Shown one piece after another: positions 38,438-55,939 of a stretch of DNA of 64,000 bases. Source of the stretch: Zygosaccharomyces rouxii (Eukaryota > Ascomycota > Saccharomycetes > Saccharomycetales > Saccharomycetaceae); contig NC_012992.1 in assembly GCF_000026365.1 (NCBI RefSeq), positions 1,302,001 through 1,366,000 of the forward strand, in the 5' to 3' direction. A program made the translations under genes and the position numbers. How positions within the stretch are numbered: position 1 is the stretch's first letter; every line of letters begins with the position of its first letter. The notes beneath the pieces are model-generated. The model worked only from the letters and a program-made list of their open reading frames with translations. It had not been told where the DNA came from and searched no databases.

Positions 38438-41044
38438 TCAAAGTGGGATTGAAAAAGATTTACCATTGATGTTGTGCAAGGCAGAAATACCAGTCTTAAC
38501 TCTGACGTGTACCTCTTCATCTTCATCTTCCTCCGTTTCGTTTTGAGGATCTAAGTTGAACATTGGTGGGCCTACAGCGTTATCTGCAGATGTACTCAAC
38601 CCGTGAATATCATTAACACTTTGCCAACCCGTTTCGTGATGTGGTAAAAACCCTTGTTCAGTATTATTGAATCCCATTTCGTCTAATTCTGAGAACCTTG
38701 TTTCGTAATTAGGTTGTGATCCTGAGCCTGATGGGCGATGCTGTTGATGATGATGCTGAGCGGAATGCTTCCTCGTAGATGTAGGTGGTGTATTCATAGG
38801 TGGTTTTTGCATTGATGCTCCTGACACAACAAGATACACAAAACTTTCGACTGACCACTCATACCATATCAATTTTTCTTGTAAAGAATGGTTACGTGAC
38901 ATAAAGACTGATAGTTCAGTATCATCCGCTATGGGGAAAGGTTGTCTTAGCGGGAAAACTATGGGTGACCAAGAATAAAGTCCTGGAGTATGGAAAGACT
39001 TATTAAATTTATTATCCGATAAATTTTTCGATCCATGAGCGCCTTTCAACGAATCTGTTATCTGTATTTGATCTATCTTCCTTTGAAATGAAGCGTCACT
39101 AGAAATTTCGTCCCTTTGCAATGAAACCGTATCCAATACACAATCATCAGGTAAAGTTGACAAAATTGTATCGTTGTATAATCTAGCAGAGAAAAACCCA
39201 ATTATACCGTGCATTTCACCCCTATGCTTTACTTTAAACTCACTTAGTGAACTCTTGGAGAAAAAATCTGTATCCGAATGACTATTTCTTAACGGATGCT
39301 CAAATGACCATATTTCATTAACTCTCGACGAAAGAATACAGTAGGGAACATTATGCATTATCCAAGGCGATTCCTGCGCATTCGATACCTCAGACAAATT
39401 CTGTAAAATTAATGGCGATGATATGGGGGCCACGTAGGAGGCATAAGATTGTGGTATAAAAATCGTGGAAGGTTTGGAATGATTTTTTTCAATTTCCCAA
39501 AGGCATTCTGGCGCTAATTCGTTACAGCCAAAGGATCCTAATAGTTCACTTATACAAAGATCAACTTTCAATGAACTATCTTCCCAATGTAACATATCTT
39601 GTTTGACAATCTTAACTCGGTTGTCCCAAAAATCGTAATTTCTCTTTTGTAAATATAAGCATGCCTGCGCATTCTTTTCAAGCGCAATTAATTGAACTTG
39701 ATTCCAAATGTTAAAATTCTTAACAACTTGTACAGTCCTATCCACCAGTGGTCCTCTACCGGCACCAGCCACGAGAATAATCAATGGTGAATCTTGATCA
39801 AAGCGATGGGTTGTCAGCAGATCTTTCAATGCTTCTTGAATAGCAGCATGATAAGAATCATACTTCACAGTGTCTTTTTCAAAAACTGAATAAACTTGAT
39901 TTGACAATGATTCCGAGTGAGGTTTTAAAGGCGGCATCAATCTTGGTGAGCATAAATCTAACGTCGGTTGGTTATATACGATTGACGGATTATTTCTCTT
40001 TGAACCCTCTTGATTGTCGTTATTTCTCAGGACAAACAGTTTATCACCTTTCTTCAACAAATAATTGATATACTCCAAATATGCACTTTCGCCACCTTTT
40101 ACGGCACCGGAATATTTTTCCATACCATGTAAAATGATACAAAGCTCACCGTTCATATTTGCATGTGAATTACCATTTAATCTTTGAAATTTTTGGATCA
40201 AATTTTGATTAAATTTATGCAATACCGGGTATTGATATTTATTGGTCGCAAAAATTGACGATGATATTAACAGACACGACACTGGCTCACATAGCCATCT
40301 ATTTAAAACGTGAGATGGTGTCTTAATCCTTGGCACGGCTAGCGAAACACTCAGTGAACGATGATAATCACACAACTTCCTTATTGTATTCCAAAGTTCC
40401 CACGTAGCTAACGGATCGCTGTCTTCATACAACGGTAAAGAAATTGACAGTAGAAGTGGAGAAGAGCCTGAAACTACCTTATGATTTAACAGTTTGGCTA
40501 TGACTTGCGAATACCTTTGTAATTCAGAGAGATCACGTGGGGGTGCAACTATCAATTTGTTGATACCAACAAATCTTGCATATTTGCATTCGTTAAGTAA
40601 AACTTGAAATGCCATTTCCCTTATCGAGACCTTTGGTGACTCTAATTCTAACCACGATGATAATAGTCCAATATAAGCCGGCGAATCATTATTACTGTTA
40701 CTATTGTTAGCATGCGTAGCATTGAACGGTGGGATACACAGATCTTGCAATTGCGGCTCCGAGATCTGCAAAACGCTATGGTCCACAGATTTCGACTCTT
40801 TCTCGAATAAATTAAACTGTCGCCTCACGTTCTCTCTGTACCTTGAATTCGTTATTGGCAGTAAAACGTAATCATAATTATTAGGTAATCGATTTTTACC
40901 ATTAGTGGTTGTAGTAGTAGTGCTGCTACTACTACTCAATGAGCCATTTTTCTTGGCAGTACTGATACCGTTATCATTTTCCAATATCTGATTTTGTTCA
41001 TTACTATTATTAAACTTAACACCAACGAATACGTTACTGTGCAT
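38438..41044 (-). CDS. HSL7: Hsl7, PRMT5-type protein arginine methyltransferase and Swe1 adaptor
   Basis: 868 aa; S. cerevisiae Hsl7 has 827. The Rossmann SAM-binding motif [16 protein letters not shown] and the double-E region [17 protein letters not shown] identify the type II arginine methyltransferase family. The N-terminal TIM-barrel-like part is present ([14 protein letters not shown]). A Gln/His-rich insertion ([12 protein letters not shown]) near residue 755-770 separates the methyltransferase barrel from the C-terminal tail, and Thr/Asn-rich runs occur near the N-terminus. Hsl7 binds Hsl1 at the bud neck to promote Swe1 degradation at the G2/M checkpoint. It is YBR133C, beside CKS1, as here. 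Confidence 0.95.
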   Translation of the reverse strand: MHSNVFVGVKFNNSNEQNQILENDNGISTAKKNGSLSSSSSTTTTTTNGKNRLPNNYDYVLLPITNSRYRENVRRQFNLFEKESKSVDHSVLQISEPQLQDLCIPPFNATHANNSNSNNDSPAYIGLLSSWLELESPKVSIREMAFQVLLNECKYARFVGINKLIVAPPRDLSELQRYSQVIAKLLNHKVVSGSSPLLLSISLPLYEDSDPLATWELWNTIRKLCDYHRSLSVSLAVPRIKTPSHVLNRWLCEPVSCLLISSSIFATNKYQYPVLHKFNQNLIQKFQRLNGNSHANMNGELCIILHGMEKYSGAVKGGESAYLEYINYLLKKGDKLFVLRNNDNQEGSKRNNPSIVYNQPTLDLCSPRLMPPLKPHSESLSNQVYSVFEKDTVKYDSYHAAIQEALKDLLTTHRFDQDSPLIILVAGAGRGPLVDRTVQVVKNFNIWNQVQLIALEKNAQACLYLQKRNYDFWDNRVKIVKQDMLHWEDSSLKVDLCISELLGSFGCNELAPECLWEIEKNHSKPSTIFIPQSYASYVAPISSPLILQNLSEVSNAQESPWIMHNVPYCILSSRVNEIWSFEHPLRNSHSDTDFFSKSSLSEFKVKHRGEMHGIIGFFSARLYNDTILSTLPDDCVLDTVSLQRDEISSDASFQRKIDQIQITDSLKGAHGSKNLSDNKFNKSFHTPGLYSWSPIVFPLRQPFPIADDTELSVFMSRNHSLQEKLIWYEWSVESFVYLVVSGASMQKPPMNTPPTSTRKHSAQHHHQQHRPSGSGSQPNYETRFSELDEMGFNNTEQGFLPHHETGWQSVNDIHGLSTSADNAVGPPMFNLDPQNETEEDEDEEVHVRVKTGISALHNINGKSFSIPL

Positions 41045-42401
41045 TCTTGTATATGTGGTGAACAGTGTGCTAACCCAAAAAACGAAGCAATGGCCTCAGA
41101 TCAAACTGAAAAAGATAAAGAAGAATGAGAAGAATGAGAAGCAGTGAAAGAAGTATGGAAAACTAAAGGGATGCCAGGAAAAGAGAAGGTGAAAACGATA
41201 ACAAATAGAACCTAGGCAACTCAAGAACTTTCGAGCAATTCCGATTGCACTTGATCTCCTCTTGCTTCTGTTTTTTTTTTATCTGCAAAAAAAAAATAAA
41301 TATGACAATGGACGTAAACTTTGCCTCAATCGCTTCAGGAAAACACCAAAATAACAAAGAAAAAAGTGAAAAGCAGAAATTATTTTCGCACAATTGATGT
41401 CAAGATCCCAAATTCCGAATATTGATAAGTTTCAATCGGATTTTCTTCACTATTTCGTTGTATCTGTATACCACGACACCAATTTCAGTTTTTTGATGCG
41501 AAAAGGAACAACTGGTTAGAACTGCCCAGAGGAAAAATACTGAAAAAACGAAAAAAAAAAGAAAAAAAAAAAGAGAAATACCCAGGAATTGAATGGACAG
41601 TGGAATCGGTGTCTCTTAACAAAACCAGTTCTTCTTTTTAATACGATAGTTATTTAGAAAAGTAATGCAGGGAAAACTATCCTTGCAGCACGCCAATTGA
41701 GGTTTATAAAGGGCTTGGCTTTTCTATATGTTTATTATTGCATTATTGAATAATAGAAAGTCTTTCGGACACCCTATCCGGACAAACTCTGTCGCGAGGG
41801 TCCTCTGTTGAGAAAGAAAGAGAACAATGATATAGGATTCTTAAATAATGGCGGGCGTGTTTCTAAGACGCTCGGACGGCGTTTCATCTTCAGATGTGAA
41901 CCCCATGTTTTAGTAATGTTTCAAACTCCCTTGTTTCAAAAAAGTTTCATATGTTTCGAAAAAGTGGTTTATTTTTCTCAGCCACTCGAAAGATACGCTA
42001 GTATGAACACGTAAGAGCGTGCTGGCGAATGCCAAGGTAGATCAGAGTATAACGAAATATAGCATTGCCCTGTCAAAGCCGGTGTTGATGCTGGGCGGCA
42101 AGTAAAGTGGCTCTTTAGTTTACGCGTCGTATCGTATACAATGATGTTTATTTTTTTTCACCTGCGTCTCTTGACTGATTGACAATCTCGAAGATAGACC
42201 TTTTCATAATATCACCAAGAGATCTCATCGAGTCCATAATAGCTTAAATCATACGAAACTATAACAAAGTACATAAAACTTATACCCATCAAGCATAGAC
42301 TAGTTAGAGCAAGCAAACAATTAAGCTCTCATTCCTTTTTCTTTTTTCTTTTAACTAGCCAACGGTGTTTGAGCTAAAGCCTGACCTAAATAAAGCCCAA
42401 A
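41045..42401. promoter_or_regulatory. 1.36 kb divergent promoter between HSL7 and CKS1
   Basis: No convincing gene is present. Poly(A)/(T) tracts are frequent (41269-41298, 41542-41575). An MCB-type ACGCGT lies at 42122-42127, about 275 bp upstream of CKS1; MCB elements drive G1/S genes in S. cerevisiae. Whether it acts here is not shown. Confidence 0.55.
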
Positions 42402-42824
42402 ATGTATCATCACCATCATACTTTCCAAGGAAGAAAACTCACAGATCAAGAAAGAGCTCGAGTTCTTGAATTCCAAGACTCAATTCATTATTCCCCACGT
42501 TATTCTGACGATACTCATGAATACAGGCATGTAATGTTGCCAAAGGCGATGCTAAAAGTTATACCATCTGATTATTTTAATTCTGAAACCGGTACATTGA
42601 GAATCTTAACAGAAGATGAATGGAGAGGTTTAGGTGTCACACAGTCATTGGGTTGGGAACACTATGAATGCCATGCACCTGAACCACATATTCTACTTTT
42701 CAAAAGACCATTAAACTACGAAACCGAATTAAGAGCTGCTGCTGCTGCTGTAGCTGCTGCTCAACAGCAACAACAACAACAGCAACAAAGCCTGCAGGCT
42801 GATTCTCAAGTAAGGATACCATGA
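42402..42824 (+). CDS. CKS1: Cyclin-dependent kinase regulatory subunit Cks1
   Basis: 140 aa; S. cerevisiae Cks1 is 150. The core includes [54 protein letters not shown], the CDK- and phosphothreonine-binding Cks fold. Cks1 docks Cdc28 to phosphorylated substrates and helps transcription through the proteasome. The N-terminus has a four-His run. After the Cks fold comes a low-complexity tail: ten Ala (with one Val interruption) encoded mostly by GCT repeats, then nine Gln. The gene is YBR135W. It lies upstream of MEC1 on the same strand. Confidence 0.97.
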   Translation: MYHHHHTFQGRKLTDQERARVLEFQDSIHYSPRYSDDTHEYRHVMLPKAMLKVIPSDYFNSETGTLRILTEDEWRGLGVTQSLGWEHYECHAPEPHILLFKRPLNYETELRAAAAAVAAAQQQQQQQQQSLQADSQVRIP

Positions 42825-42871
42825 AGCATTAACGAAACATTCATAATATAAATATATACCACATCGTACTC

Positions 42872-42898
42872 TTTTTTTTTTTTTTTTTTTTTTTTTTT
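42872..42898 (+). repeat. Poly(T) run of 27 after CKS1
   Basis: 27 consecutive T residues lie 48 bases downstream of the CKS1 stop, followed by AG and 123 bases before the MEC1 start. The two flanking genes are in tandem, so the run lies between the CKS1 3' end and the MEC1 promoter. It could be a nucleosome-depleting tract. Confidence 0.9.
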
Positions 42899-43003
42899 AG
42901 TTCACTTTTCTCTCACTACTTGATTTCGCTATGTAGACGTAGTAGCGATAGTAGTAGCATATTTGAACATGAACTCGATAGCTAGGATACCTTGAATAAA
43001 TAG

Positions 43004-49885
<6,882 letters not shown>

Positions 49886-50023
49886 CTTTCATTCAAAAAA
49901 ACAACGTAAAGCTGCTCTTTCAAAATCACTTACAAGAATAATTAGGGTATGTTTAATCATCTATAAAATTTGGGAGGAAAAAGAAAAGGAAATAAACTAT
50001 TACACTGCCTTAATTGGTTCTTA

Positions 50024-52396
50024 TTAAAGTGTTTCGTTAGGACCAATTGTACTACTTGCTGAATTTGGAGCCTCCTCTCGGCCATTGTCACTATGATCGT
50101 GAGGTTTAGGAAATATTTCTGATGGATCAATCCCTTGGCCTGAGCTTCTTGTACTTTCGGTATCGGTCTTCGTGGTATCATTTGAATCTTCCAACTTATT
50201 TGTGTATAATTCTTCGGGGAAATCAGTTGATCTTTGGGGTTTCACGAACCCCACGTTATCATGAGTGGGCAAGTTTGGACTGACAACAGGATCATTTGTC
50301 TCTGAGGACATGTTAGAGTGAGACCTGCTCTTGTTGGCAAACATTTCAGTTGCATTTAGGGTTGGGGAAAAAGAGGAGTTTGATACAGATGTTGGCGAAG
50401 TTGGATTGTTATTAAGTGGAGGCGGAATTGGTCTCTTGGGAAGAGGTTTTCTTCTATTAGAAATCATTTCTGGAGGATGATTAATTGAACCCTGATTCGA
50501 TTCCTCACCATCACTGGTCACAGAGCTATTTGGAGTGCCTCTGTACCATTGACCAATCTTTCTCAAGGAATTTTTGAAATATTTCTTGGAGTCAGCAGAA
50601 TCCCTAGAACCTTCACGATCTCCTGCATTTGAAAGATTATCAAAATTATCGTCTACTATTGCATGTTCATTATCTAAATCTTCTTTACTCTTGCTTGTCC
50701 ATGCTCTCTTGATATTTCCTACTTTTTGAAGTGTACGACTCTTTAAGGTGGGGTCTTGAGTTTTCATGGAATCAGAAGATTTAGTCCTTGAAATACTATC
50801 GCTATCAATACTATCTGAACGTTCATTTCCAAGGAAATCACCCCTAGCAGGTTTTTCGGGCGTCCGTGGTTCATCGCTGGAGGAACTTTCGTCATCTTCA
50901 TCTTCTTGATCCTTATGAACTTCGAAATTTTGAGAAGAAACCTTTTCTTCTTCATGATGACTATTATTCTGGTTAAAATCTTTCTCGTGTTTCTCCCAGA
51001 TACCGGCTCTGTAAATTTCATCTTCAGTGTTATAAAATGCAAAGTCGTCCCAATACGGTACCACGAGGGATTCCTTTATTGCTTCAAATAACTTACCCTT
51101 GATAGCCTTTGTAATCATACCGTAGGATAATTTACTTGAACTAACCACTGGCTGTATTTCCACATCAAATATGGGTTCTGTTTGGAAAGTGTACCACAGT
51201 CTGTTTGATGGAGGCGGTTTAACCGTGAGAAACATGGGTCCTGTCAATTCCTTTATCTTAATGGACAACTGAACTGGCACTTGCCTCTGCCTGAAATGCG
51301 AACCCAAATTAATTGTCACATTGGTCGCGATATTGACAGATAAATTACCCTTGTATTGCATGTCCAAAGAAATCCTAGTCAATCCTGTGGGGGATAATTC
51401 TAACAGTTTAGGATTCGTTATCATGGGGGCACTATTCCCCACGTCTACTTCTTCAATGACAAAATCATCCAAAAATCCTGGTTTATTCAACTTGGTCAGT
51501 TTTTTGTAAAGTCTCCCATATATGAAATCCTTTAAAGTGTCAGTTCTTTGTAGCGACAAAAATAAGCGACCTAAAAGTGCGTTAAACCATTGAGTGGTTA
51601 ATTGACCTTCTGTAGAATGGATTGCCTGAACCAAGTAAAGTGCATCCGGTGTCCTTAAATGAGCAGTTCTTGCACAATTGTTTGGATCAATTACATTTGT
51701 CGGTTTTGCATTATCCTTTGGTTCTCTCTTTGAGACGTTAATCAAATCGAAATACCAATCCTCTTTTTCGATATTATTGTTATCGAAATATAAAAAGAAT
51801 TGGGACCAAGATGAATTGTTCTCTGCACTTGCATTCGCATGAAAATGTAACATACCATCATAAGTAGCGGTACCATCCCTTAGAATGGAAATACAGGTTC
51901 TCTTTGTAAACATTCCGGCATCAGGAGCTTCATTTGCAGTATCTCTTGGCCAAATTGTGACAAAGCTATCTTGTAATGAAATGGCATGAACTAAATTACT
52001 CTTGGGAGCATCGTCTCTATAGAGGAAAAGGTTGCCGTGTCTTAAGACGGCATAAAACCTGTGTCTTTTCTTGAGCTGAGATCTCTGTGGTACCTCAACT
52101 TCACCACCATGCTTTTCCATCAATTCTTTCACTTCATTGTGATGGTAATAGTATTTCTTTGTTACCGTTAACCAACCTTTTCTACGAACCTCAACACCTT
52201 TAGATTCTTCCAGTTCACCAGCTTTAAATTCAGGATCCAAACCGGTTATGAGTAATTTCTCAGCTTTAGAACCAGTGACCTCTTGTTCTTCATTTTCAGA
52301 CCGCTTGTTAAAATATAGTAACGTTAGAACTACAAGGGGTATGAAAGTAATACCACCAAATAAGTATATCGTTACGAAAAGCTTGAAAGTGATCAT
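50024..52396 (-). CDS. NVJ2: Nvj2, SMP-domain protein of membrane contact sites
   Basis: 790 aa from the ATG at 52396 (a TTG two codons before is not used); S. cerevisiae Nvj2 has 770. A single N-terminal membrane segment (residues about 4-28, FKLFVTIYLFGGITFIPLVVL) anchors it in the ER. A PH-like region (KRHRFYAVLRHGNLFLYRDDA) is followed by an SMP lipid-binding domain (about 270-460; WFNALLGRLFLSLQR, RISLDMQYKGNLSVNIA). The rest is long, charged and Ser/Pro-rich. Nvj2 localises to the nucleus-vacuole junction and moves to ER-Golgi contacts to carry ceramide under stress. It converges with MEC1, as expected for the mixed YBR/YPR order. Confidence 0.93.
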   Translation of the reverse strand: MITFKLFVTIYLFGGITFIPLVVLTLLYFNKRSENEEQEVTGSKAEKLLITGLDPEFKAGELEESKGVEVRRKGWLTVTKKYYYHHNEVKELMEKHGGEVEVPQRSQLKKRHRFYAVLRHGNLFLYRDDAPKSNLVHAISLQDSFVTIWPRDTANEAPDAGMFTKRTCISILRDGTATYDGMLHFHANASAENNSSWSQFFLYFDNNNIEKEDWYFDLINVSKREPKDNAKPTNVIDPNNCARTAHLRTPDALYLVQAIHSTEGQLTTQWFNALLGRLFLSLQRTDTLKDFIYGRLYKKLTKLNKPGFLDDFVIEEVDVGNSAPMITNPKLLELSPTGLTRISLDMQYKGNLSVNIATNVTINLGSHFRQRQVPVQLSIKIKELTGPMFLTVKPPPSNRLWYTFQTEPIFDVEIQPVVSSSKLSYGMITKAIKGKLFEAIKESLVVPYWDDFAFYNTEDEIYRAGIWEKHEKDFNQNNSHHEEEKVSSQNFEVHKDQEDEDDESSSSDEPRTPEKPARGDFLGNERSDSIDSDSISRTKSSDSMKTQDPTLKSRTLQKVGNIKRAWTSKSKEDLDNEHAIVDDNFDNLSNAGDREGSRDSADSKKYFKNSLRKIGQWYRGTPNSSVTSDGEESNQGSINHPPEMISNRRKPLPKRPIPPPLNNNPTSPTSVSNSSFSPTLNATEMFANKSRSHSNMSSETNDPVVSPNLPTHDNVGFVKPQRSTDFPEELYTNKLEDSNDTTKTDTESTRSSGQGIDPSEIFPKPHDHSDNGREEAPNSASSTIGPNETL

Positions 52397-53923
52397 TCTC
52401 AATTGATAATTGAGGGCCTTCAGTAGCCCGAGATAATCAGCTAAATAGTAACTGCTCTTTCCTTTCGGTTCTCTTCAGATGAAACTTTACTTCAGCTTTC
52501 AACTTTTAGTCAAATTAAGTTTGTTAAGGATCAGCTCCTGCGCAAATCCAAACTTTGAAAGTTATGGAAGAAAACGATGAACAAGATCAATAAATAATAT
52601 CATTAACAAGTACAAGACCTCAGAGTCATTAAATCAGTTATATTTTTTTGCGATCATACATCTGTAACTAAACAGACCTCACACAGTGTGAATATTGCTC
52701 ATCATAGGTAAGTTTTTTCAAGAAATACAAGTATCATCCACTGATAATACTAGATGTGTTTTTCTTTTACGAATCAGCTATCTCACGACCACTCACCACT
52801 TCTCGGATTTTGAGCTTTTCAAAGGGCTGCCACCATCCTCTAGAAAAAATGTACACTTGAAGACAGCGAGCAACCACCCAAAACCGATACTATTCTGTCC
52901 GCCCGGTCGGTAAAACAATCATCATGATGATTACAGAAAAGAAAACATTTTTCTCAATCAATCCCTTAACCTCATACAAGGCTGAAACTTAACGATATAA
53001 AGGTTGTCGACACGTAGTGATCCCACTATTCAGTCGGAACAATTGGTAATTTTAAAAGTTTATAATCACAGGAGAGGATATGATTAAAAAAGAGAAAAAG
53101 TTTTCCTTTCTGCGACAACCGACTGGTTGTCCTTTGCAAGGATCCTTACTGTTCTGTGGGAGTAGTGTCTTAAAGGTTAAAGTGAAAAAATGTGAAAGGC
53201 GGCTTTATATATTAATGAAAAGGCAGGGTAACCCACGCAAAAAACATACGTAATGCGTTACGCGCATAGCACGTGACCAAAAAGATAGAACTTCTTCCCC
53301 TTCCATCTCTCCGACTTATGGCTCGAGTATCGATACTACTACTACACAAACAACACAATTCAAGCACAATTATTTACAACTCAACCGTTTCAACATCCAC
53401 GTGACTCGGAATATCTTAAAAAGAAAAAAGAAAAGTGATTTTCGCTCTCGGAAAAACTCCCATGTCGTTTCTTTTTCCCCATGTTTTTTTCGTAATCAGA
53501 ATTTTCCAACCAATTTTTTCCACTTTTTCAGCTCATCGCCCATTGTAAATCGCCAATTGACTGGAACATTAACGTCTACAGACCAACAAACGGCCATGTT
53601 TAAAGCCCGACCGAAATACATTCCGTTTAAATTTTTCGTATCAGAACATAGAGCTTATTGAAACGACAATAACTGGCACGCATTCTACTTTATCTTCTGC
53701 TCCCTCTTCTTTTTGTTCCTATTTTCCCTTTTTTATTTATTTTCTTTTTCTTTCTCTTTCAAAATCTCTTGTTTCTTTTCTTTTTCCTCTTCTCTTTGCC
53801 CTTTCTCATCTTGAAAATATATATATATGATATATAGTCTCGTTCCATTACTCGAAGCTTAAACATCTCATCTTAAAGTATCCTTTGTACGGCTCCTCAA
53901 GTTATTATCTCCACAATTCAACA
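52397..53923. promoter_or_regulatory. 1.5 kb promoter region before the YGR079W-like gene
   Basis: No gene is convincing. CACGTG lies at 53270-53275 and 53398-53403. From about 53690 to 53812 the plus strand is very pyrimidine-rich, typical of a strong yeast promoter leader, and ends in an alternating TA block at 53814-53836 that may hold a TATA element, about 90 bp before the start codon. Confidence 0.55.
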
Positions 53924-54772
53924 ATGAAAGAGTCTCGTGGTCCTAGGGACGCTGCTGGTAAGCCGTTCCAACTCTTGAACAGTATAATTACTGGTGATGA
54001 TATTACACCACTACCTCGTGGAGGTAACAACAATAGTAATAATAATGATGACCAAAATCAAATTCAAGAGGAAGGATCTTTGAATAGACGTGATTCATCA
54101 TCTTCATCGGAAACTGATGCAGGTGGTGAAACTACTCCGGATCCCGATTTACTCTTTTCTCCCTTGAACGCTGGATTCGATGACGGGGATGAAGAGGACG
54201 AATACGATCATGACTTTCTGTCACCTGTGTATTTTGGAGCACCATACCCTAAAAGATTTCATCGTCGCAGCAGTTTGACCCATGTACAACCTGATCGTAG
54301 GAATAGCCTTTTGTCGTCATCATCATCATTGTCATATCACCCGTTAGGTGAATTTTTGATCAATGCAAAGAATGATGATTTCTGGAAGGAAGTTGGTGCA
54401 ACTGACGAAGAAGCTATTTGTTTCCCGCAGGTTGAGAACCAGAATCCTCCAGCTACGACAACCGAGTCTTCTCAGGAACTTGGTTCTTCTTCGCAAGAGT
54501 CGCAAGAAGATTTGACTCAGTTCATTTCGGAGGATTTGGGCTCTGCTCAGCCTGTGGATTCGTCTAGTTGGGATCAGGATTGTAGGATCAAATTGTTGTG
54601 TTACAGAGATGCTGAAGGTAAATTAAGGCTTCGTAATGCGAACAGTAGTGATAGTGGTAGTGGTCGTGTTCATAAGAAGAGCAAGAAATTGCTTAAAAGA
54701 GCCATTCGTCGTAAGAGCGGTGTACGTGAAATGGTTTCGACTGGCATTGGTATTGGTGAGTTCATGCTTTAA
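53924..54772 (+). CDS. Ser/Asn-rich protein of unknown function, probable YGR079W counterpart
   Basis: 282 aa from the ATG at 53924; the open frame reaches a TTG 13 codons upstream but I prefer the ATG. The protein is low-complexity: a run of Asn, an acidic/Ser-rich middle (SSSSSETDAGGETTPDPDLL), a YFGAPYPKRFHRRSSLTH basic stretch that looks like a kinase site, a short ordered-looking LINAKNDDFWKEVGATDEEA, and a basic C-terminus (HKKSKKLLKRAIRRKSG). No membrane or catalytic motif is seen. In S. cerevisiae the gene upstream of TWF1 is YGR079W, unknown function, same orientation. That is my only reason for the name. I do not recognise it from sequence. Confidence 0.6.
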   Translation: MKESRGPRDAAGKPFQLLNSIITGDDITPLPRGGNNNSNNNDDQNQIQEEGSLNRRDSSSSSETDAGGETTPDPDLLFSPLNAGFDDGDEEDEYDHDFLSPVYFGAPYPKRFHRRSSLTHVQPDRRNSLLSSSSSLSYHPLGEFLINAKNDDFWKEVGATDEEAICFPQVENQNPPATTTESSQELGSSSQESQEDLTQFISEDLGSAQPVDSSSWDQDCRIKLLCYRDAEGKLRLRNANSSDSGSGRVHKKSKKLLKRAIRRKSGVREMVSTGIGIGEFML

Positions 54773-54938
54773 ACTCTTGGTGGACACTCGTTTCAATTCT
54801 TTAGCGTGTATTTATTTATTGTGGTGTAGGGATTATTGTTCTTTTAAACATTATAACTAACTTTGATGTATCAATCGATTAATAGTAACTATTTATGTTG
54901 ACGAACATTAAAGTAAAGGCAGGTTTCAGGTTCACATC

Positions 54939-55928
54939 ATGTCCTCTCAATCAGGTATTTCAGCAGAGCAAGAGTTGATAGATTTTCTTCATCATCCTTC
55001 CCAGGGGTCTCAAGGGCTAAGAATCGTCACTGCTGGAATTTCTAATGATTTCACTACTGTACAATTAAAGGGGGGATATGATTCGTTATCACAGTTGGAA
55101 TCAAGTTTAAACAATGAACCACTTTACGTTTTTATTAAAGATTTACAAAAGAATCCAAATCAATATGTCTTTGTCTCTTACGTTCCAGACTCTTCACCCG
55201 TTAGATTAAAGATGCTGTACGCATCTACAAAGAACACATTAGTTCGACAAATTGGTGGTAATTCAATTGGTAAACAGACATTACTCACAGATCCAACAGA
55301 TTTCCAAGACGTGCTCAAGTCCAACGATGTTGATTCTCAACAGGGGGCCGCTGTGCTTACTGAATCTGAAAGAGCAGAAATAGAAATCTCTCAACAACAA
55401 CAAAGGATGAAGCTAGGCAATCGTAAATTGGTTTCACAAACTGATGGGGCTCCGACTTCGTTAATGTTCGATGTCAAATCTGGCGATTCTACTATCAGTG
55501 AACTTTTACAGTCGTTTAATGTAATTTACTGTAAGATTGATCTGGACACTGAACAAATTCAAGTAGTGGACAAATCTAACATTAGTGGGCCAAATCAATT
55601 GCAAATACTTCCCGAACACCCAAGTTATACGCTTTACAGAAATGGATCTTTGGATTATTTCATCTACAGTTGTCCTTCTGGTAGTAAAGTTAAGGAACGT
55701 ATGGTTTACGCTTCAAACAGATTGGGGTTCATTAACCATTTAAAAGATCAAGATAAGCTAGAATTTGCAAGAATTATTGAAATTGGTGACCCCGAAGACT
55801 TGGAGTTATCACTAATATCTAATTCTTCGCAAGAACAGCAGAAGCAAGAAGAAGCCGAAGAGGCTGCCGCTCGTGCTTCATCATCTCGTAAGTTCAACAA
55901 ACCAAAGGGTCCAGGTAGAAGAAGATAA
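54939..55928 (+). CDS. TWF1: Twinfilin, actin-monomer sequestering protein
   Basis: 329 aa against 332 in S. cerevisiae. Two ADF-homology domains are visible: the first about 1-140 (PLYVFIKDLQ, YVFVSYVPDSSPVRLKMLYASTK) and the second about 175-295 (LDYFIYSCPSGSKVKERMVYASNRLGF). A short Lys/Arg-rich C-terminus (SSSRKFNKPKGPGRRR) is where capping protein binding is known in twinfilins. Twf1 binds ADP-actin monomers and caps filament ends in cortical patches. S. cerevisiae TWF1 is on chromosome VII (YGR080W), so its place inside a chromosome XVI-like block is of interest. It lies 11 bp from ASR1, convergently. Confidence 0.96.
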   Translation: MSSQSGISAEQELIDFLHHPSQGSQGLRIVTAGISNDFTTVQLKGGYDSLSQLESSLNNEPLYVFIKDLQKNPNQYVFVSYVPDSSPVRLKMLYASTKNTLVRQIGGNSIGKQTLLTDPTDFQDVLKSNDVDSQQGAAVLTESERAEIEISQQQQRMKLGNRKLVSQTDGAPTSLMFDVKSGDSTISELLQSFNVIYCKIDLDTEQIQVVDKSNISGPNQLQILPEHPSYTLYRNGSLDYFIYSCPSGSKVKERMVYASNRLGFINHLKDQDKLEFARIIEIGDPEDLELSLISNSSQEQQKQEEAEEAAARASSSRKFNKPKGPGRRR

Positions 55929-55939
55929 AATGTTTCCCT

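Noticed and set aside
41808..42014. 68-codon plus-strand frame between HSL7 and CKS1
   Set aside because: No ATG at its start in good context, random composition, lies in a promoter region.
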